From NCBI GenBank assembly GCA_021399435.1, contig JAJTUP010000068.1, positions 124,001 through 188,000 on the forward strand: DNA of 64,000 bases. Direction: 5' to 3'. Below, piece after piece: positions 9,146-20,411 of the stretch; the first letter of the stretch is position 1; the number at the start of each line of letters is the position of its first letter. This stretch comes from Diaporthe sp. PMI_573. Taxonomy: Eukaryota > Ascomycota > Sordariomycetes > Diaporthales > Diaporthaceae. The translations under genes and the position numbers were made by a program. Under the pieces are notes generated by a model, which was not told the origin of the DNA, did no database searches, and saw only the letters and a list, made by a program, of their open reading frames with translations.

Positions 9146-10972
9146 TCATGGCTCCTTGGTGTCTCCGAAACCGACACGCGGGCCGTCCGACTCTTTTAGC
9201 GAACAATGGTCATGCATAGTATGATTTCTCAAATACTCATTGTACGTGGTCTCAAGACGCTTTAGGACGTCAGGCCCCTTACACAACACCGCAGCACTTT
9301 GCAGCTGCCTCGCATACTTAGCCCTCTTTTTCTGTCGACGGATGTCTGCTAGGAATCCATTCGCCATGCTCTTCAATTCGTGTTGCTTGTTGACCTCCCG
9401 CAGATCTTTGGCGGTCTCCTCTATCTTCTGAAGGGTAATCTCATCCCTTTCAAGCTGCTTGAGTCTCTCCGGCATGCTCTGCCCTGCCTCGACAAGGGCT
9501 TGTATCAGCGTTACGAACGGATCTGCAGCCGCTCGTAGATAGCTCAACTCGGAGAGTTTAGTATCGATATAGGAGTTTGCAGCTTCTTGCAGTTGCGAGA
9601 TGATTTCAAGCGTGATAGGAGCAGGAACACCCGGTACCTCATTCTGATACTCCGGCAAACATTGAGGCGGAAGAGCATGCAGGAATGGCAAGCTGCTATC
9701 AAGCGGTGCGTCCGTTCTGTTATCTGCAGCTGATGTCACCGCCTTATCAACATCGCCAACACCATACGAAGCCGCGTCAATAGCAGCGACGGAGTTGATG
9801 TTCGTGCATAGACTGTGGACGAATGCTCGAAGAAATTGGTCGTCAAACGACGGAGGAATTTCTCGCCCAAGAGCCAGGTGCAGAGCGACCAGTATACAGT
9901 AAAAGCCGCAATCGACGGAGTTAGACTGTTGCGGGTTGCAGAGGGGTCGTTCCATACGCCAGTCTTTACTCCAATCATTGAATGGCTCGGGCAACCAATT
10001 GCTGACGAAGCGGGAAGATAATTCCTCGCCCCTCTTGTCCCAACTCTCGTTATCTTGGCCGGCACGAGAATTAAACGATTGACATATACGACGCTCCACG
10101 TTGATGAACAAGCAAACCCAATGTTCGGGCTCATTGACCGGAAGAAGGAAAGTCGTGGACGGTTCGCATGGTAGAGCCTTTCGACCCGGCCCTTCTAAGA
10201 GCCGAATCCCGCTAGACGCAGTCCTTAAATTCCCTTTTAAAGCAACGATTCGCTCGAACATAGTGTTGATTATCTCGTCGTTGAGCCACCGGCCGACATC
10301 AGATTTGCTGGTGAATCTTGCGAGGTCCTTTGATTTGAAAGGTAACGGCGGTCTGACTGTCGTGCCATGCCCTGCATCCCTTGTGCCCATCTCATCGCTG
10401 GTCAAATCGATCAACGAGGATAGGGTTTTGAGGCGCCGTCGCTTGACTCCATTGTCAGCCTCGACTGTAATGCAACGCTTCTGCTGTTGCAAGAAAGATT
10501 CACCAGCAGGAGGAGTAGGCGACGTGGATGGCGACTGGGATGTCGAGGCCCGCGTAGATGTCGGTCGGCTGGCGATTGGGTCGTCCTTTTTCGTCTGGCG
10601 TGCCCGGGTTGATGGACTACCATGGTCCTCGTCGACTGGCCGTTCTATCCCAAAGAAGGATCGTTCAGAAACAGGAGGCAGCTCTTGCGCCAAGGTATTG
10701 TTCACGCCGGGACGAGGGCTAGGCGCGCGGCCTAACACTTGCTGTGGCCCTACGTAGATCATGTCGCCTTTATGACCAATGCCACCATCATGATCATCTT
10801 CTCTCGGATGAGATGTAATGTCGCTGCTATCATCATCACCACGTTTCCTCGCGGTCCCTCCACTGAGGCCTGTTCTTCTCGAGCGCATTTGATTCCTCGG
10901 ACTGCGCCTATGACCCGTTTCCAGCGCTTCATTGTTCCTTGGACCTAGTTGAGGTGCAGTTTTGGGCGACAT
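9146..10972 (-). CDS. Ulp1-type (C48) cysteine protease with a coiled-coil tail
   Basis: A single-exon frame of 608 codons. Residues 1-200 are disordered, basic and Ser/Thr/Pro rich. The C48 core spans about 215-375: the substrate-groove motif RWLNDEIIN (229-236), catalytic His284 in EPEHWVCLF, the position normally held by Asp occupied by Asn301 (QSFNSRAG), Gln349 and Cys355 in QSNSVDCGFYC. The C-terminal 170 residues are charged and predicted coiled coil. C48 enzymes cleave SUMO-like tails; in fungi, expanded Ulp1-like families are often lineage-specific and found among transposons. Whether Asn301 supports activity is not known from sequence; papain-type enzymes use Asn there. No intron signs, and no terminal repeats were seen around it. 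Confidence 0.85.
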   Translation of the reverse strand: MSPKTAPQLGPRNNEALETGHRRSPRNQMRSRRTGLSGGTARKRGDDDSSDITSHPREDDHDGGIGHKGDMIYVGPQQVLGRAPSPRPGVNNTLAQELPPVSERSFFGIERPVDEDHGSPSTRARQTKKDDPIASRPTSTRASTSQSPSTSPTPPAGESFLQQQKRCITVEADNGVKRRRLKTLSSLIDLTSDEMGTRDAGHGTTVRPPLPFKSKDLARFTSKSDVGRWLNDEIINTMFERIVALKGNLRTASSGIRLLEGPGRKALPCEPSTTFLLPVNEPEHWVCLFINVERRICQSFNSRAGQDNESWDKRGEELSSRFVSNWLPEPFNDWSKDWRMERPLCNPQQSNSVDCGFYCILVALHLALGREIPPSFDDQFLRAFVHSLCTNINSVAAIDAASYGVGDVDKAVTSAADNRTDAPLDSSLPFLHALPPQCLPEYQNEVPGVPAPITLEIISQLQEAANSYIDTKLSELSYLRAAADPFVTLIQALVEAGQSMPERLKQLERDEITLQKIEETAKDLREVNKQHELKSMANGFLADIRRQKKRAKYARQLQSAAVLCKGPDVLKRLETTYNEYLRNHTMHDHCSLKESDGPRVGFGDTKEP

Positions 10973-11366
10973 GATGAACGTGTATGTTGTGAATCGGTGA
11001 AAATTGCCTCCACGGGTGAGTTAGCTGTATCACATGACGTTTCAACCTGCATTGTTGTTACCTCAGGCACTCAGACCCACACACTAGCCGAATAGACGCA
11101 AGCGCTAAGCGCACGTGATTCTGTGTGTGGGCCTGAGAGATTTTCGGCACAATTTGGTGGCCCATCCCTTAGGATACATACATTTTGTATGTGTCCTCAG
11201 CTGTAAATTATGTATCCCCATCTGTTACGCCAGACCGATTTCATCAAGAGAATTACAACGCCTCATACCACCTTTAATGCAACAGAAAACATCAAAATAG
11301 CTTTGTGCGAAAGATCTATAACGTCTCAGCTACCGATTGAATTGAGTATCATTTGGATATGATGTT
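10973..11366. other. Intergenic, no gene seen
   Basis: Short spacer between the divergent protease gene and the LINE fragment. No coding frame or RNA gene was recognised. Confidence 0.5.
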
Positions 11367-12222
11367 TCATTGTTGAGATATCGCGGTCGATGCTGCGCGT
11401 GCTGCGCAACTTGCTCCTGGTAGTCGACGTGTGGTTACTTCCACGGACGCCCGGTCTACCGAGTTGGCAATCAGGGTTATAACAGAGGCAGTGCATACGA
11501 CGTGGAAGAGCAGCGCGGTCGCGTCGCTACTGCAGCTTGACCTCACAGGTGCATTTGACAGGGTTAACCACGACCGCCTACTAGAAATACTACGCAGGAA
11601 AGGGTTTCCAGAGTGGGTAGTACAATGGGTGGCAAGCTTCCTCACAGATCGCACGGTAATCCTGCGATTCGATGGCGCGTCGGACAAGCAGCGCCCGATC
11701 ACCGCGGGTGTCCCACAAGGATCACCACTGTCCCCAATACTCTTCCTGCTATATATGACAGCCTTATATACAGCACTAGAGGGAGAGGGGCTGATAGTGG
11801 TAGGATTCTCAGACGATACCAATATCCTTGCCACAAGCCGGTCAGCAGCAGAGAACGCGCAACGCCTAAGCGACGCATACGATATATGCCTTGATTGGGC
11901 AGATAAACACGGGATGGTGTTTGCCCCCCAAAAGAGCGAGCTGATACACTTTACAAGGGCACACGCCCCGCTTACGCAGCGAGTACGCCTCGGGGACGTA
12001 GATATTAAGCCAACCGAATCTGCGAGGTTCCTTGGAGTGTGGTTAGACCGTAAATTGCGGTGGAACCGCCACCTACGGATGATACGTCGAAAGCTGGATA
12101 CGCAAAACTTCGCGCTTACGAGGTTAGCAGCGTCAACATGGGGTTGCAGCTGCGCCCGCGCAAAGGAAATCTACACAAAGGTGATCAGAAGTGCTATAGC
12201 GTACGGGGCGTCGGCATGGCAC
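11367..12222 (+). pseudogene. LINE reverse transcriptase fragment (Tad1/I-like), truncated at both ends
   Basis: The frame, open from about 11377 with no ATG needed, encodes the central RT of a non-LTR element: SLLQLDLTGAFDRVNHDRLL (palm motif A), GVPQGSPLSPILFLLYM (motif B), VVGFSDDTNILA (motif C with FSDD in place of the usual FADD or YVDD), and ARFLGVWLDRKLRWNRHL (thumb region). The 5' endonuclease and ORF1 are missing. At 12223 the frame runs straight into the terminal inverted repeat of hAT-A, so the asparagine/isoleucine-rich tail of the open frame (to 12360) is transposon DNA, not LINE protein. Non-LTR elements copy RNA into a nicked target; this one cannot move. Confidence 0.85.
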
Positions 12223-12345
12223 CAGACTTGCAAACAAATAAATCAGATCCAAATCTATTCAAATCAAATCAAATTTATCCAAATCAAATCAAATCAAATT
12301 GCCCCTGCGCTGACTCAAATCAAATCAAATCGGAAAGCCCAGATT
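12223..12345 (+). mobile_element. Left end of hAT-A: 23-bp terminal inverted repeat plus CAAATC subterminal repeats
   Basis: Begins CAGACTTGCAAACAAATAAA and matches, as the exact reverse complement over 23 bp, the end at 22789-22811. It is followed by dense repeats of CAAAT/CAAATC up to about 12341. Interrupts the LINE frame. The 8 bp outside each end (12215-12222 and 22812-22819) do not match, so a simple single insertion cannot be confirmed. Confidence 0.8.
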
Positions 12346-12499
12346 TATGCCTTCCGTTAGGAAGGTCTTTCTTATTCGCGCCCGACCCCCGACACCCTGG
12401 ATCCCCCGCCTTCTGATTGGCTAATAAAATGTCTTCTGATTGGTCCGTTCCGCATTTTGGCCCTCTTTTTTTTCTGGTCTGCGTGACGAAGCCGTCCTC

Positions 12500-14924
12500 C
12501 TAGCCTTGCTTCCCATGCCTGGCCTCAAACCGCTCGACCGTCTGTCTTGCTAGCTCTTTTAATCGATTGACCCCTTCTATGAGCTCCGGATGCATCCGTG
12601 CCTGTTCGAAGTGCTCCCTTTGTATTGGCTGTATAAGCCGTATGTCCCGCAACCGCTTGCATCGTGATAATTGCACGTACAGGCTAAGCACGTCACACTT
12701 CTCCGTGCTCTGACCGCCCTTCGTCTCTTTCCTCCCGTACAGCCCGAGCAGGACCTTCTCTATAGTCCTGCTCTGCGCCTTATAGTCGGTGAGCGCAAAT
12801 CCCGGCGCGCATGGCAGTCCCGTGCGCGCTAGCCCCATCTTAAACTCCCGCTTGGCTGCGAGTCGCGGACAGACGCGCTTGCCGTGCTTTTCTTTGTCTA
12901 GCTGCACAGTCTCTGTCCCTAGCATGAGGGTGCCCGGCGGTATGTGCGGAAACGCGAGCCCCTCCGTGTCCTGCGATTGGAGAAGGATGCCGTTGGGTGG
13001 CCCGAGGAAGATGGACAGCCGGTCGTTGATCACCTGTTCTTCTACCTCTTCGTTTGCGACGACGCCGGCGGCCGTGAACTCCGCTCCATTGACCACTCTA
13101 AGTCCTAGGTACTTGTTCTGATTGACGATGACCGGCATACCATCGACGTAGGGAAGGATGCCCGGGATCGGGAGCTGCGCGTCATCCCCTAGCAGCACTA
13201 CCGCCTCCATCTCTTCCTCGGTGGGCACGCGGGTCTTCCACTGGTGATCGGACATGAACAGGGACACCTTCCTGTCGTGCTCCTCGCCGAAGGCTAGGGC
13301 TGCACAGAGCGTGAGGTCCCACCTGTGTCGGTTGAGCGGGATAATGGCGCGCCTGCCTCCCGTGAAGTCGAGCTTCTCGTCAGGGTGGTATCGCGAGTTT
13401 AGCTTGTCGAGGTCGGCCGCCGTCTGTCGGCCTGTCCGGATGCGTTCTAGGAGCCCGATCAGTTCCTCGTCGCCCTCCGCCCTCTTCTGCTCCTCTAGGA
13501 TCACCACGCTAGTAAACAGTTCGCATGTCGTCTTGGCCTGGATCTGCTGCCATCGGTATTGCGTTGCACGATCCGAGAGGTTCCGTGGCGCCTTGCCGCT
13601 GTCGCCGTAGTCGAGCTGGCTCAGCAGGCCCTTCTGCAGCACTGGCCCGAACTGAAGGAAGTCGCCCGTGAAGACCACCACCGGTATCCCGCCGAATGGC
13701 CTGTCCGGGAAGCCGCGCAGCGCCCGCAGTTTGTGGTCTACCTCGTAGAGCGTCTTAAGGCCCAGCATGCTCACCTCGTCGACCACAAGCACGTCACGCC
13801 TTCTCCAACGCTGCCGGCGCCTCTCCAGGTTCGCTGATGGTAGGCTTTCCATCTCGGCTCCGTCTTGATCCTTGAAGGCTAGCCCTAGCGCGGAGTGGAT
13901 GGTGTTGCCACCGATCCCTGCTGCTGCCGTCCCGGACGTAGCTGTGATGATGATGCGCTTCGACGCTCCCTTCGCCGCGCATACATCTTTCAGTGTCTCG
14001 ATGAGCCAAGTCTTCCCCGTGCCGCCGCTGCCGCCTATGTATTGGAGATGTTGAGGCGGCCGCCCCAATATCGTGTGTCCTCCGTTGCCCTCAGCAGCTC
14101 TGTCTGATGCTTCCTCCGCTCTGTCCATCGCCTCGCAGATCAGGCCGAGGGCAATCTTCTGCATGCGGTTCAGCGTTCTATGGTTGCCTATCGTCTTCCC
14201 GACCTGGAAGAAGCTACTCCCGGATGCTATATCTACCCAAGTATGGGCTGAAGTGGGGGTTGGGTTGGACGCCGGGATGGGTGGGAACAAATGCTGCTCA
14301 TCGCCGGAACCGAAGCCAGCCTCGTCGCCGTTCGGGCCTTCGCCGGCTTCATCATCTCCTTCGATGACTAGCACCCTTGCTTTGTGGAGACGCAGCTGCG
14401 CCGCTCGTACCATGCCGATCTCGGGCTTCGTCAGTGCGTTTGCTGTTGATTGGCGTGCGGACCGTGTATCCGCACCACACGGGTCCGGCTCGGGGTCTGA
14501 GAAGCTAGCTCTCTCCAGCGCCTGTAGCAGCCTTACGAGTGCGGGGGAGCCTTTGGCAATGCCTTGACCTCCGTGTAGGTTATACACCGCGTCATGGAAT
14601 GTGTACCTCATGTCCATGTTCTGCGGTCGCCACGTGGTGCTAGGGGTTATACCTTCCTCCGGCGGCTCGTGCTCTTTCTCCTCATCACCTTCGCTGCGGC
14701 TAGCCCACAACCCCGCGTCTTTCTTAGCATCTTCGGCGCTCTTGTGCAGAAGCTTGATGTTGTTAACGATCCCTTTCACCCGGTCCGGTATGGCTTCCGA
14801 CAGCTCTTGCCACACGTCTTTGACTGAGGGGTAATCACCGGACACATAGCGGTGGCCGTAGAGCTCGTCCAGGTGGGTGAAGCGTTGCCACGGTACAAAC
14901 AGTGCTAAGAGGAGCACCGCGGTT
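12500..14924 (-). CDS. Helitron Rep-helicase, C-terminal PIF1-like helicase exon
   Basis: Third exon of the Rep-helicase. The preceding intron is 14925-14973 (GTAAGA to CATACAG with CTAAC branch), and splicing restores the motif RTAVLLLALFVPWQRF. Superfamily 1 helicase motifs are clear: Walker A IGGSGGTGKTWL, IIITATSGTAA (Ia), VLVVDEVSML (Walker B), VVVFTGDFLQFGPV (III), and near the C-terminus LTDYKAQSRTIEKVLL and SLYVQLSRCKRLRDIRL. It would unwind DNA ahead of the displaced strand during rolling-circle transposition. The exon is uninterrupted and ends at 12500 after KQG. Confidence 0.9.
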
Positions 14925-14973
14925 CTGTATGCCGTTAGCTCTTTGACGAGGCTTCTCTCTTCTCCCCTCTTAC

Positions 14974-16040
14974 CGTTGGTAAAATCCTGGGTCTAGCTTA
15001 TCAAGATCGTGGTTGAGGGGGCCAGTGAGGACAGGTACGTAATGCGCCCCTGCCTTCAGGAGCTCTTGAGTCCATCTCTCTCCGTTGACAAGATCTTGGT
15101 CGAATGGGAAATGCTGCACTTTGCCTGCGCTCGTCCGCTTCCCAACCCGTCGCACCTGGATCATGCTGGCATAGTCGTAGAAGCAGAGGTCCTCCAATAG
15201 AGCCCCACGACCGGCGTATGCCTCCAGCAGGGGAAGACGCACACCAGACTGCGCTATGTTGATCGTCTCCGGGGCCGCTCGCAGATGGGCCTCCGGGCCG
15301 GCAGCTTCCTGTAGACCCCGCCACCTCCTGAAGACCGCCCAGTACAGTGTATTCAAGTGAATGCTCTGCCATCTCTCCACGCTGGAGTAGTGGTTGGGAT
15401 GCCCGAGGAGCCTGCTGCATACCTCCACGGCCGATAGTTCCCTGCTGGTGAAGATCTGGTTTGCCGTTCGGGCCAGGAACTGCCTAGCCTTATTGTTTAC
15501 CGGCGCAGCCCTCTGGGATCTGGCCTCCTCACGCTCCATCTGGCCTCCAGCCCCGACGTCTGCGGACATCCCTTCCCGGACTATCTTCATGAGCGCCGCC
15601 CGTTTCCACAACGGCGTGTCTAGCTTGGTGGCGTAATTCGTGGCGTAATAACCCATGGCTAGGCTCGCCGTGACAGTGACGAGGAGTCGAACGTCGTGGT
15701 TGTGGCGTAACGCAACGGCCAGGGCCATGTTGTACCGGCTGATCCGACTGTGATTGCGTTTCACGTGGAGCAGGCCGCTAGGGGTGAATTCGGTCTGTTC
15801 CCGCAAGGCCCACGGAGCTCTGAAGCGACATGGGTGCTGCTTTCTTGTCCGGTCCTTTTCCTTGAAGCTGTACTTGACACATGTAGCGCCGCAGCTGTGC
15901 AACTGGCAGCGATGCGCCACCCAGTTGGCCTCGCTTTCGAACACATCGGCCAGCTTGTCAGCATCGTTCACGATGTCGCTTATATCACTGAAGACGCTAT
16001 CCCACCGTCGGTATCGTTTTGCCTCCCGTTCGTCACAACA
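14974..16040 (-). CDS. Helitron Rep-helicase, second exon with the Y2 tyrosine motif
   Basis: Follows an intron at 16041-16102 (GTAAGC donor, GCTGAC branch, CGTAG acceptor) that joins RYLDTLVSE to CCDEREAKRYRRW. Carries a cysteine-containing stretch (CQLHSCGATCVKY) and, around the middle, MGYYATNYATK, the two-tyrosine signature of Helitron Rep nucleases that holds the transferred strand. Ends at the 14973 donor in the phrase DPGFYQR. The next exon encodes the helicase. Confidence 0.85.
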
Positions 16041-16102
16041 CTACGGTATCTGGGTCAGCGGCCCCTCCCTCTCTGCAGTGTATAGTGTAGCCATATGCTT
16101 AC

Positions 16103-18571
16103 CTCACTCACTAGGGTATCAAGGTATCGGCACACCTGCTCCGCGTACCCCCCGTCATCTCGCATGTCATCCAGGACAGTGGGCAGTTCCACGTTGGCGT
16201 CGAGCCATAAGAACCCGTGGAGGTGCTCCGCCCCCCTTTCGTTCGTCTCGACGCAGCCATAATAGCCAGAGACCTTGCCGAATATCGACTGTTTCCCTAC
16301 GCGCACGCAGTGATGGAAGAAGAGACGGATCTCGCGGTCGAAAAACTTGGCGGAACTCACAGGATCTCGCACTACATGCTGTACCCGCCCGATGTGCTTC
16401 CGGAGCTGGTCCACTAAGTGCCTGGCCAGTTCTCCGCTCAGGGCCCGGTAAGCAGTCAGCTTTATATTTACCTCGTTGGTCAGATCGTTGGGATTGAGGG
16501 TGAACCAAATCGTCTTCATCCCCAGCAGTAAGCTGAGGGAGTTGATCTTGCGACGGTGGCCAAGTCTGTCTTCGTTCGACATATGCTGCCCATGGCCGAA
16601 GGCGCTGAGCTCTCGAAGTAGGAAGGAGACGTCCTCGTTGGCTGTCGTCCTGGTCTGGCGGTATTCTTCCTCCGCTACCTCGATCTCGCTGGCAGTCAGT
16701 GTGCGGAGGATCTGCTCCACCCGCGCAAAGGACCGCTTTTGCATACGTATATAGCTAATCCGCCGATTCTCCGAGCGTACCAGCATATTGTATATGAGGA
16801 AGGGAAAGGCTGGATGCGTCGCGAAAAGGCCGCCTGCTACTAGTCAATTCGGTCCGACCTTCCTGTTCGGCGGGTACACACCATGTCTCTGGAGCAGCAA
16901 TCTCGCCCAACTCTGCAGGGTGAAGTTACGGTCTTCACTACGGCTACTATTGATGTCCGTGAATCCGATACCGGCTTCCTCCGCTAACTTAGGCCCTCCT
17001 CGGCCCCACGGGAACAGGCAGGGGAAGGTCTTGGGGAAGAAGTCGGGGTCATTACTGTCGGCATACTCCTCACCCCGCTGGTTGATAATAAAGGGCTCCG
17101 TCGTGCCGGCAAAGTATCCGATTCCATCCTCGTTGCGCCTGCGCTTCTTACCCCGATGGCGACCATCAATCTGGTCCAGGCCGGCCCGGAACCACCGAAG
17201 CCGTTCTCTGGGACCGTGGTCAGCCGCCTCGTCGAGCCCCAACATCCCTGTCGAGACCATCTCGGTTAGCTCTTGCTCTATGTGGCGTGGATCTAGCTCT
17301 TCTGTCTGGAGATGCCGCGCCTGCAGGCCGCCTAGTCTCGCGTTGCCTTCATTCTCTTGGCGCACAACGTCGTCTTCGCGGTGCTCCAACATAGCTAGCA
17401 CCTCTTCGGCGGTACGAATAGGCTGCTCTTCACGGCCGCGCTCAACGGCCGACACATAGTGTCCAGTCCGGATTTGGTCCTCTGGGCTCAGCTCGTACGG
17501 AACCATGTTGTCGAATATAGCCTCCGGCACCTCGGTACCAGCACACCAGTCCCCCCAGCTCCGGAGGTTCTCCTCACTGATACAAATATCTCGGTATAAC
17601 GGGTTATACCGCTTCAGCCAGGTAAGCGCGCGTTTCAGCCGCTGTGGATGGACCGACATCATCCAGGCAATGTCTGTAGGCACCGGCTTCCGCGGTGCTA
17701 CGAAGCACACGTGGATCCTCTCTACCTCGTCGACCATGGGGTGCGGGAGCACTTCAGACACCAAATTCTCCACGTCGTTTGGGAAAACAGTGATGTGGCC
17801 CTTCTTATGCTTACGATATCGGCCGTTGGTGGCCTTCTCGATATCGATCTGGAACTTGGTGATCCAACCACAAGGTATATACAGGCCGATGAGTCGCTCC
17901 TCCAGTGGAGTCAAGCATTGCAGTGCCGCAGGATATCTATGAACGCATCCGAGGCCGAGGTTGTTGACTTGGCAGGCACGTGGGAGCCTACCCGCCTCCA
18001 AGGCATGACCACAGTCTTGGCAGACAGGGAACCCATCCGGCCCTTCACGGGGGAAGCATTGTCGGCATGCGAAATGTTCCCGATCCTGACGCGTGAGGCG
18101 CTGTTCCGCCTGCCGATACAACGGCTCGAGCACCGTCCACTTCCAGTCTGAGACATCGATGGATGCCTTCTGCTCATAGCAGACGACGCAGTGTGCCAGC
18201 TCCATGGTGTTCTCGTCATGCATCTTGTTGTAGAAGTCACGGACCGTCTCCAGTTGGAGTTCGCGCGGTCTCGGCTCAGTCCATGTATGGTCCGTCGAAT
18301 CTCTAACCCTCTGCTCCCAGCGTTCATCCATCGCCTTCAGGGTCTCCTGCAAAGACGTCTTTCGCTCTTGGAAGAGCGGAGAGACTGGAGTGTCCACAAT
18401 CGGATGGTTCGCTTGTACTGCTGGCCCTGCCGGTTCAACAAGAAGTGCGTTTATGTGGACCGGTGCCGCAGTTGGCGTCTTGGGAAGGAGGCGGGCCAGT
18501 GGCCGTGTTTGTGAGTAGACTCGACGCTTTCTACCCATAGCGCTGGGCGGTGATCCATGAGGTCCCAGCAA
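16103..18571 (-). pseudogene. Helitron Rep-helicase, first exon (DUF6570 plus HUH domain), broken by one TGA
   Basis: Reads from ATG at 18571 (or 18538, MGRKRRVYSQ) to a TGA at 16844-16846, then continues in the same frame to 16103. The DUF6570-like part includes CVVCYEQKASIDVS, CRQCFPREGPDG, CGWITKFQIDIE and KHKKGHITVFPNDVENL. The Helitron-like N domain begins at DFFPKTFPCLFPWGRGGPKL, crosses the stop, and continues FATHPAFPFLIYNML. The HUH motif is in ERGAEHLHGFLWLD. Apart from the TGA there is no other break, so inactivation may be recent, or the stop may be read through. Confidence 0.85.
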
Positions 18572-18600
18572 CGACTTTTGTCCGTGGAAATCCTCTAGCG

Positions 18601-18915
18601 TCGCCAGAATATCTCTTATTCTTCCTTGATTGAATGCTATTACACAGTCATGGTCTCGTCACACCTGTTTCCCAGCCATGGGGAACTCCGTTGTGCCGAT
18701 GTGTCACGGGCAACTACGGCATCAGGCATGAAACGTGACCGAGTGGTCCTGCCGGGGACTTCCCTGCTAACGGGTGACTAGGCCACTGTGACCAGTATTG
18801 TCGTTGCCGTCGTCAGTGCGAGGGCCCCACTTTGTTGGAAACTTTATTGGAAGTTCACGATTCCTTCGAAACGATCTGTGCTCGGACCTGCTCTCTTTTT
18901 CTCTACTAACTCACT
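18601..18915. other. No gene seen; between Helitron gene and MYND gene
   Basis: About 300 bp with no protein-like frame. It should contain the Helitron promoter and, if the MYND gene is not captured, the Helitron 5' end. Confidence 0.4.
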
Positions 18916-19537
18916 TTACTTCATCTCGACTTCCAGGTCTTCCATTCCTGCTGCTCCCATCAGTACACGTGCCACGACCTCCTCTCGGCTAATCTCCCTG
19001 GATCGTGGAGGCTCTCCGGGTCCCGCGACATTGAAGACGGCGCTGTAGGTCACTTTGGTGTCTGTGTCGTCGTCCGCCTCGTCCAGAGGGCACCTTGAAT
19101 CGAATGTCGGCGTCGGCCACGGCGTACACTCTGCCTTGTGGTTTGGCCAGTCCTCCTCTTGGTGCTCTTGCCCACAATACCCCGCGACGTGACAGCCCCC
19201 GCATTCCCTCAGCCCTTCCCTTTTCTTGCATACTCTACAGGACATCAGCTCTGCGAAGAGTCCTGGGTCCGGGCCACTAAGGCCACCATCTAGGAGAGCG
19301 CCTCCTCGACATTACTTGCAGCATGCGCTGGCGGGTCCGCGTCCGACATTTCAGGTCCCCGCAGAACGGATCCACGACGACCACAGCGTGAGGTTCTGGA
19401 GCATCAAGGAACGGCATCGGTGGTAGATATTCAGTGGCCGTTGCCGGTAACCCACACGCACACGAGGCCGGACTGGCACGCCGGAGGCAAGTCGTCTCGC
19501 TCTGCTCCATAATGCTATTCATCGCCGCGTCCCACAC
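18916..19537 (-). CDS. MYND zinc-finger protein, two or more exons
   Basis: The last exon (18916 to about 19245) encodes a canonical MYND finger: CRVCKKREGLRECGGC, then GYCGQEHQEEDWPNHKAEC, with the expected Cys/His spacing, followed by a short acidic tail. The upstream exon (about 19311-19537) gives CACGLPATATEYLPPMPFLD and PHAVVVVDPFCGDLKC, a pair of Cys motifs usually found before MYND fingers in small fungal proteins. An intron with GTAATG donor and GCAG or GAG acceptor between about 19250 and 19310 joins them. A further exon at 19640-19670 (MTTTRVRFDFLCY) is possible. MYND fingers mediate protein-protein contacts. The gene lies between Helitron and hAT transposase, so it may be cargo. 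Confidence 0.65.
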
Positions 19538-19799
19538 TGCCTTTCCTCGGGTCTCGCCTGGTCTGAATCGTCTCCTGCCCTGATGATGCGATTAGGTATA
19601 TCGTAGGACACATCGAACTTGATGCGTACACGATAGCAGAGGAAATCAAACCGAACGCGTGTTGTTGTCATCTTGGCGTTGATACTGTTCACAATCTGGG
19701 GTAGAATGTGGAAACACTTCTTGCGCCGCAAATGACGTAGTGGGGAGTACGGATCCGTATTTGAAGAGACGTTGCGACCTCTCCACCCCATGATCCCTG

Positions 19800-20411
19800 C
19801 CCAAGTATCAGCTGATGATAGCTAAGCTTTGATACGATGTAATTTACCACTTTTAGCCTTTCGCACGAGCCTGTACTATCGAGGTCCGTTTTGAAGATTG
19901 ATTGAACATAACGAGTACTCAGGATGGGTAGATCTATCTTGTCTACAGGTAAAATCGCTGTGACCCTGTTAGTGGCTCGCGAATTTCAACCAGCTGTTCC
20001 AACCTGTCAACTGCATACAACACCAATAACCCATGCCCCAGCTGAGAACAGCCGTAGACGCATGGTTTTTCTGCCTGAAGACGTCCTGATGCGGAGCGCC
20101 AGCTCTCTCTTTTCCTTCCTAACGGGAGGCCCTCCTAGCAAGCCGGCTTGACGGCTGCTCCCCAGTTTGGATATCTGATTATTTGGATATGCCCCACATC
20201 CGTAGCCAGGACCAATCAACGTTGAGAGCCTGCTAGGCCAAGAGTGCCCGCTATGCGCAATTGCTTTTTGCAGGCCGTGTCACCAAACTTTCTTTTTGCA
20301 TTTTACGTGACGCGTTTGATTGTGAAATATATCTTGGGCGCGCTTGCCATATTGTGGAGGTAGATATTTGTAGCCGATAGCGAAACGGGGACAGCTCTGG
20401 CCTTCTCTGAA
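19800..20411. other. No gene seen; 5' side of the hAT-A transposase
   Basis: No coding frame with protein features. Does not contain CAAATC subterminal repeats, which supports placing the left end of hAT-A far away at 12223. Confidence 0.45.

Larger units (their letters stand above)
12346..18600 (-). mobile_element. Helitron carrying a Rep-helicase gene
   Basis: Body of a rolling-circle transposon on the minus strand. The gene order is DUF6570-like N-terminal region, Rep nuclease with HUH and Y2 motifs, then PIF1-type helicase. It sits between the hAT-A left end and the hAT-A transposase. I could not fix the 5'-TC and 3'-CTRR termini; candidate hairpin CCTTCC-TAAC-GGAAGG at 12348-12363 lies near the expected 3' side. 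The 5' side may extend beyond the MYND gene. Confidence 0.7.

Noticed and set aside
10101..10757. 218-codon plus-strand ORF
   Set aside because: It is the antisense of the Ulp1-like protease gene and has no features of its own.
12228..12360. Asn/Ile-rich C-terminal tail of the LINE frame as protein
   Set aside because: It is the translation of the hAT-A subterminal CAAATC repeats.
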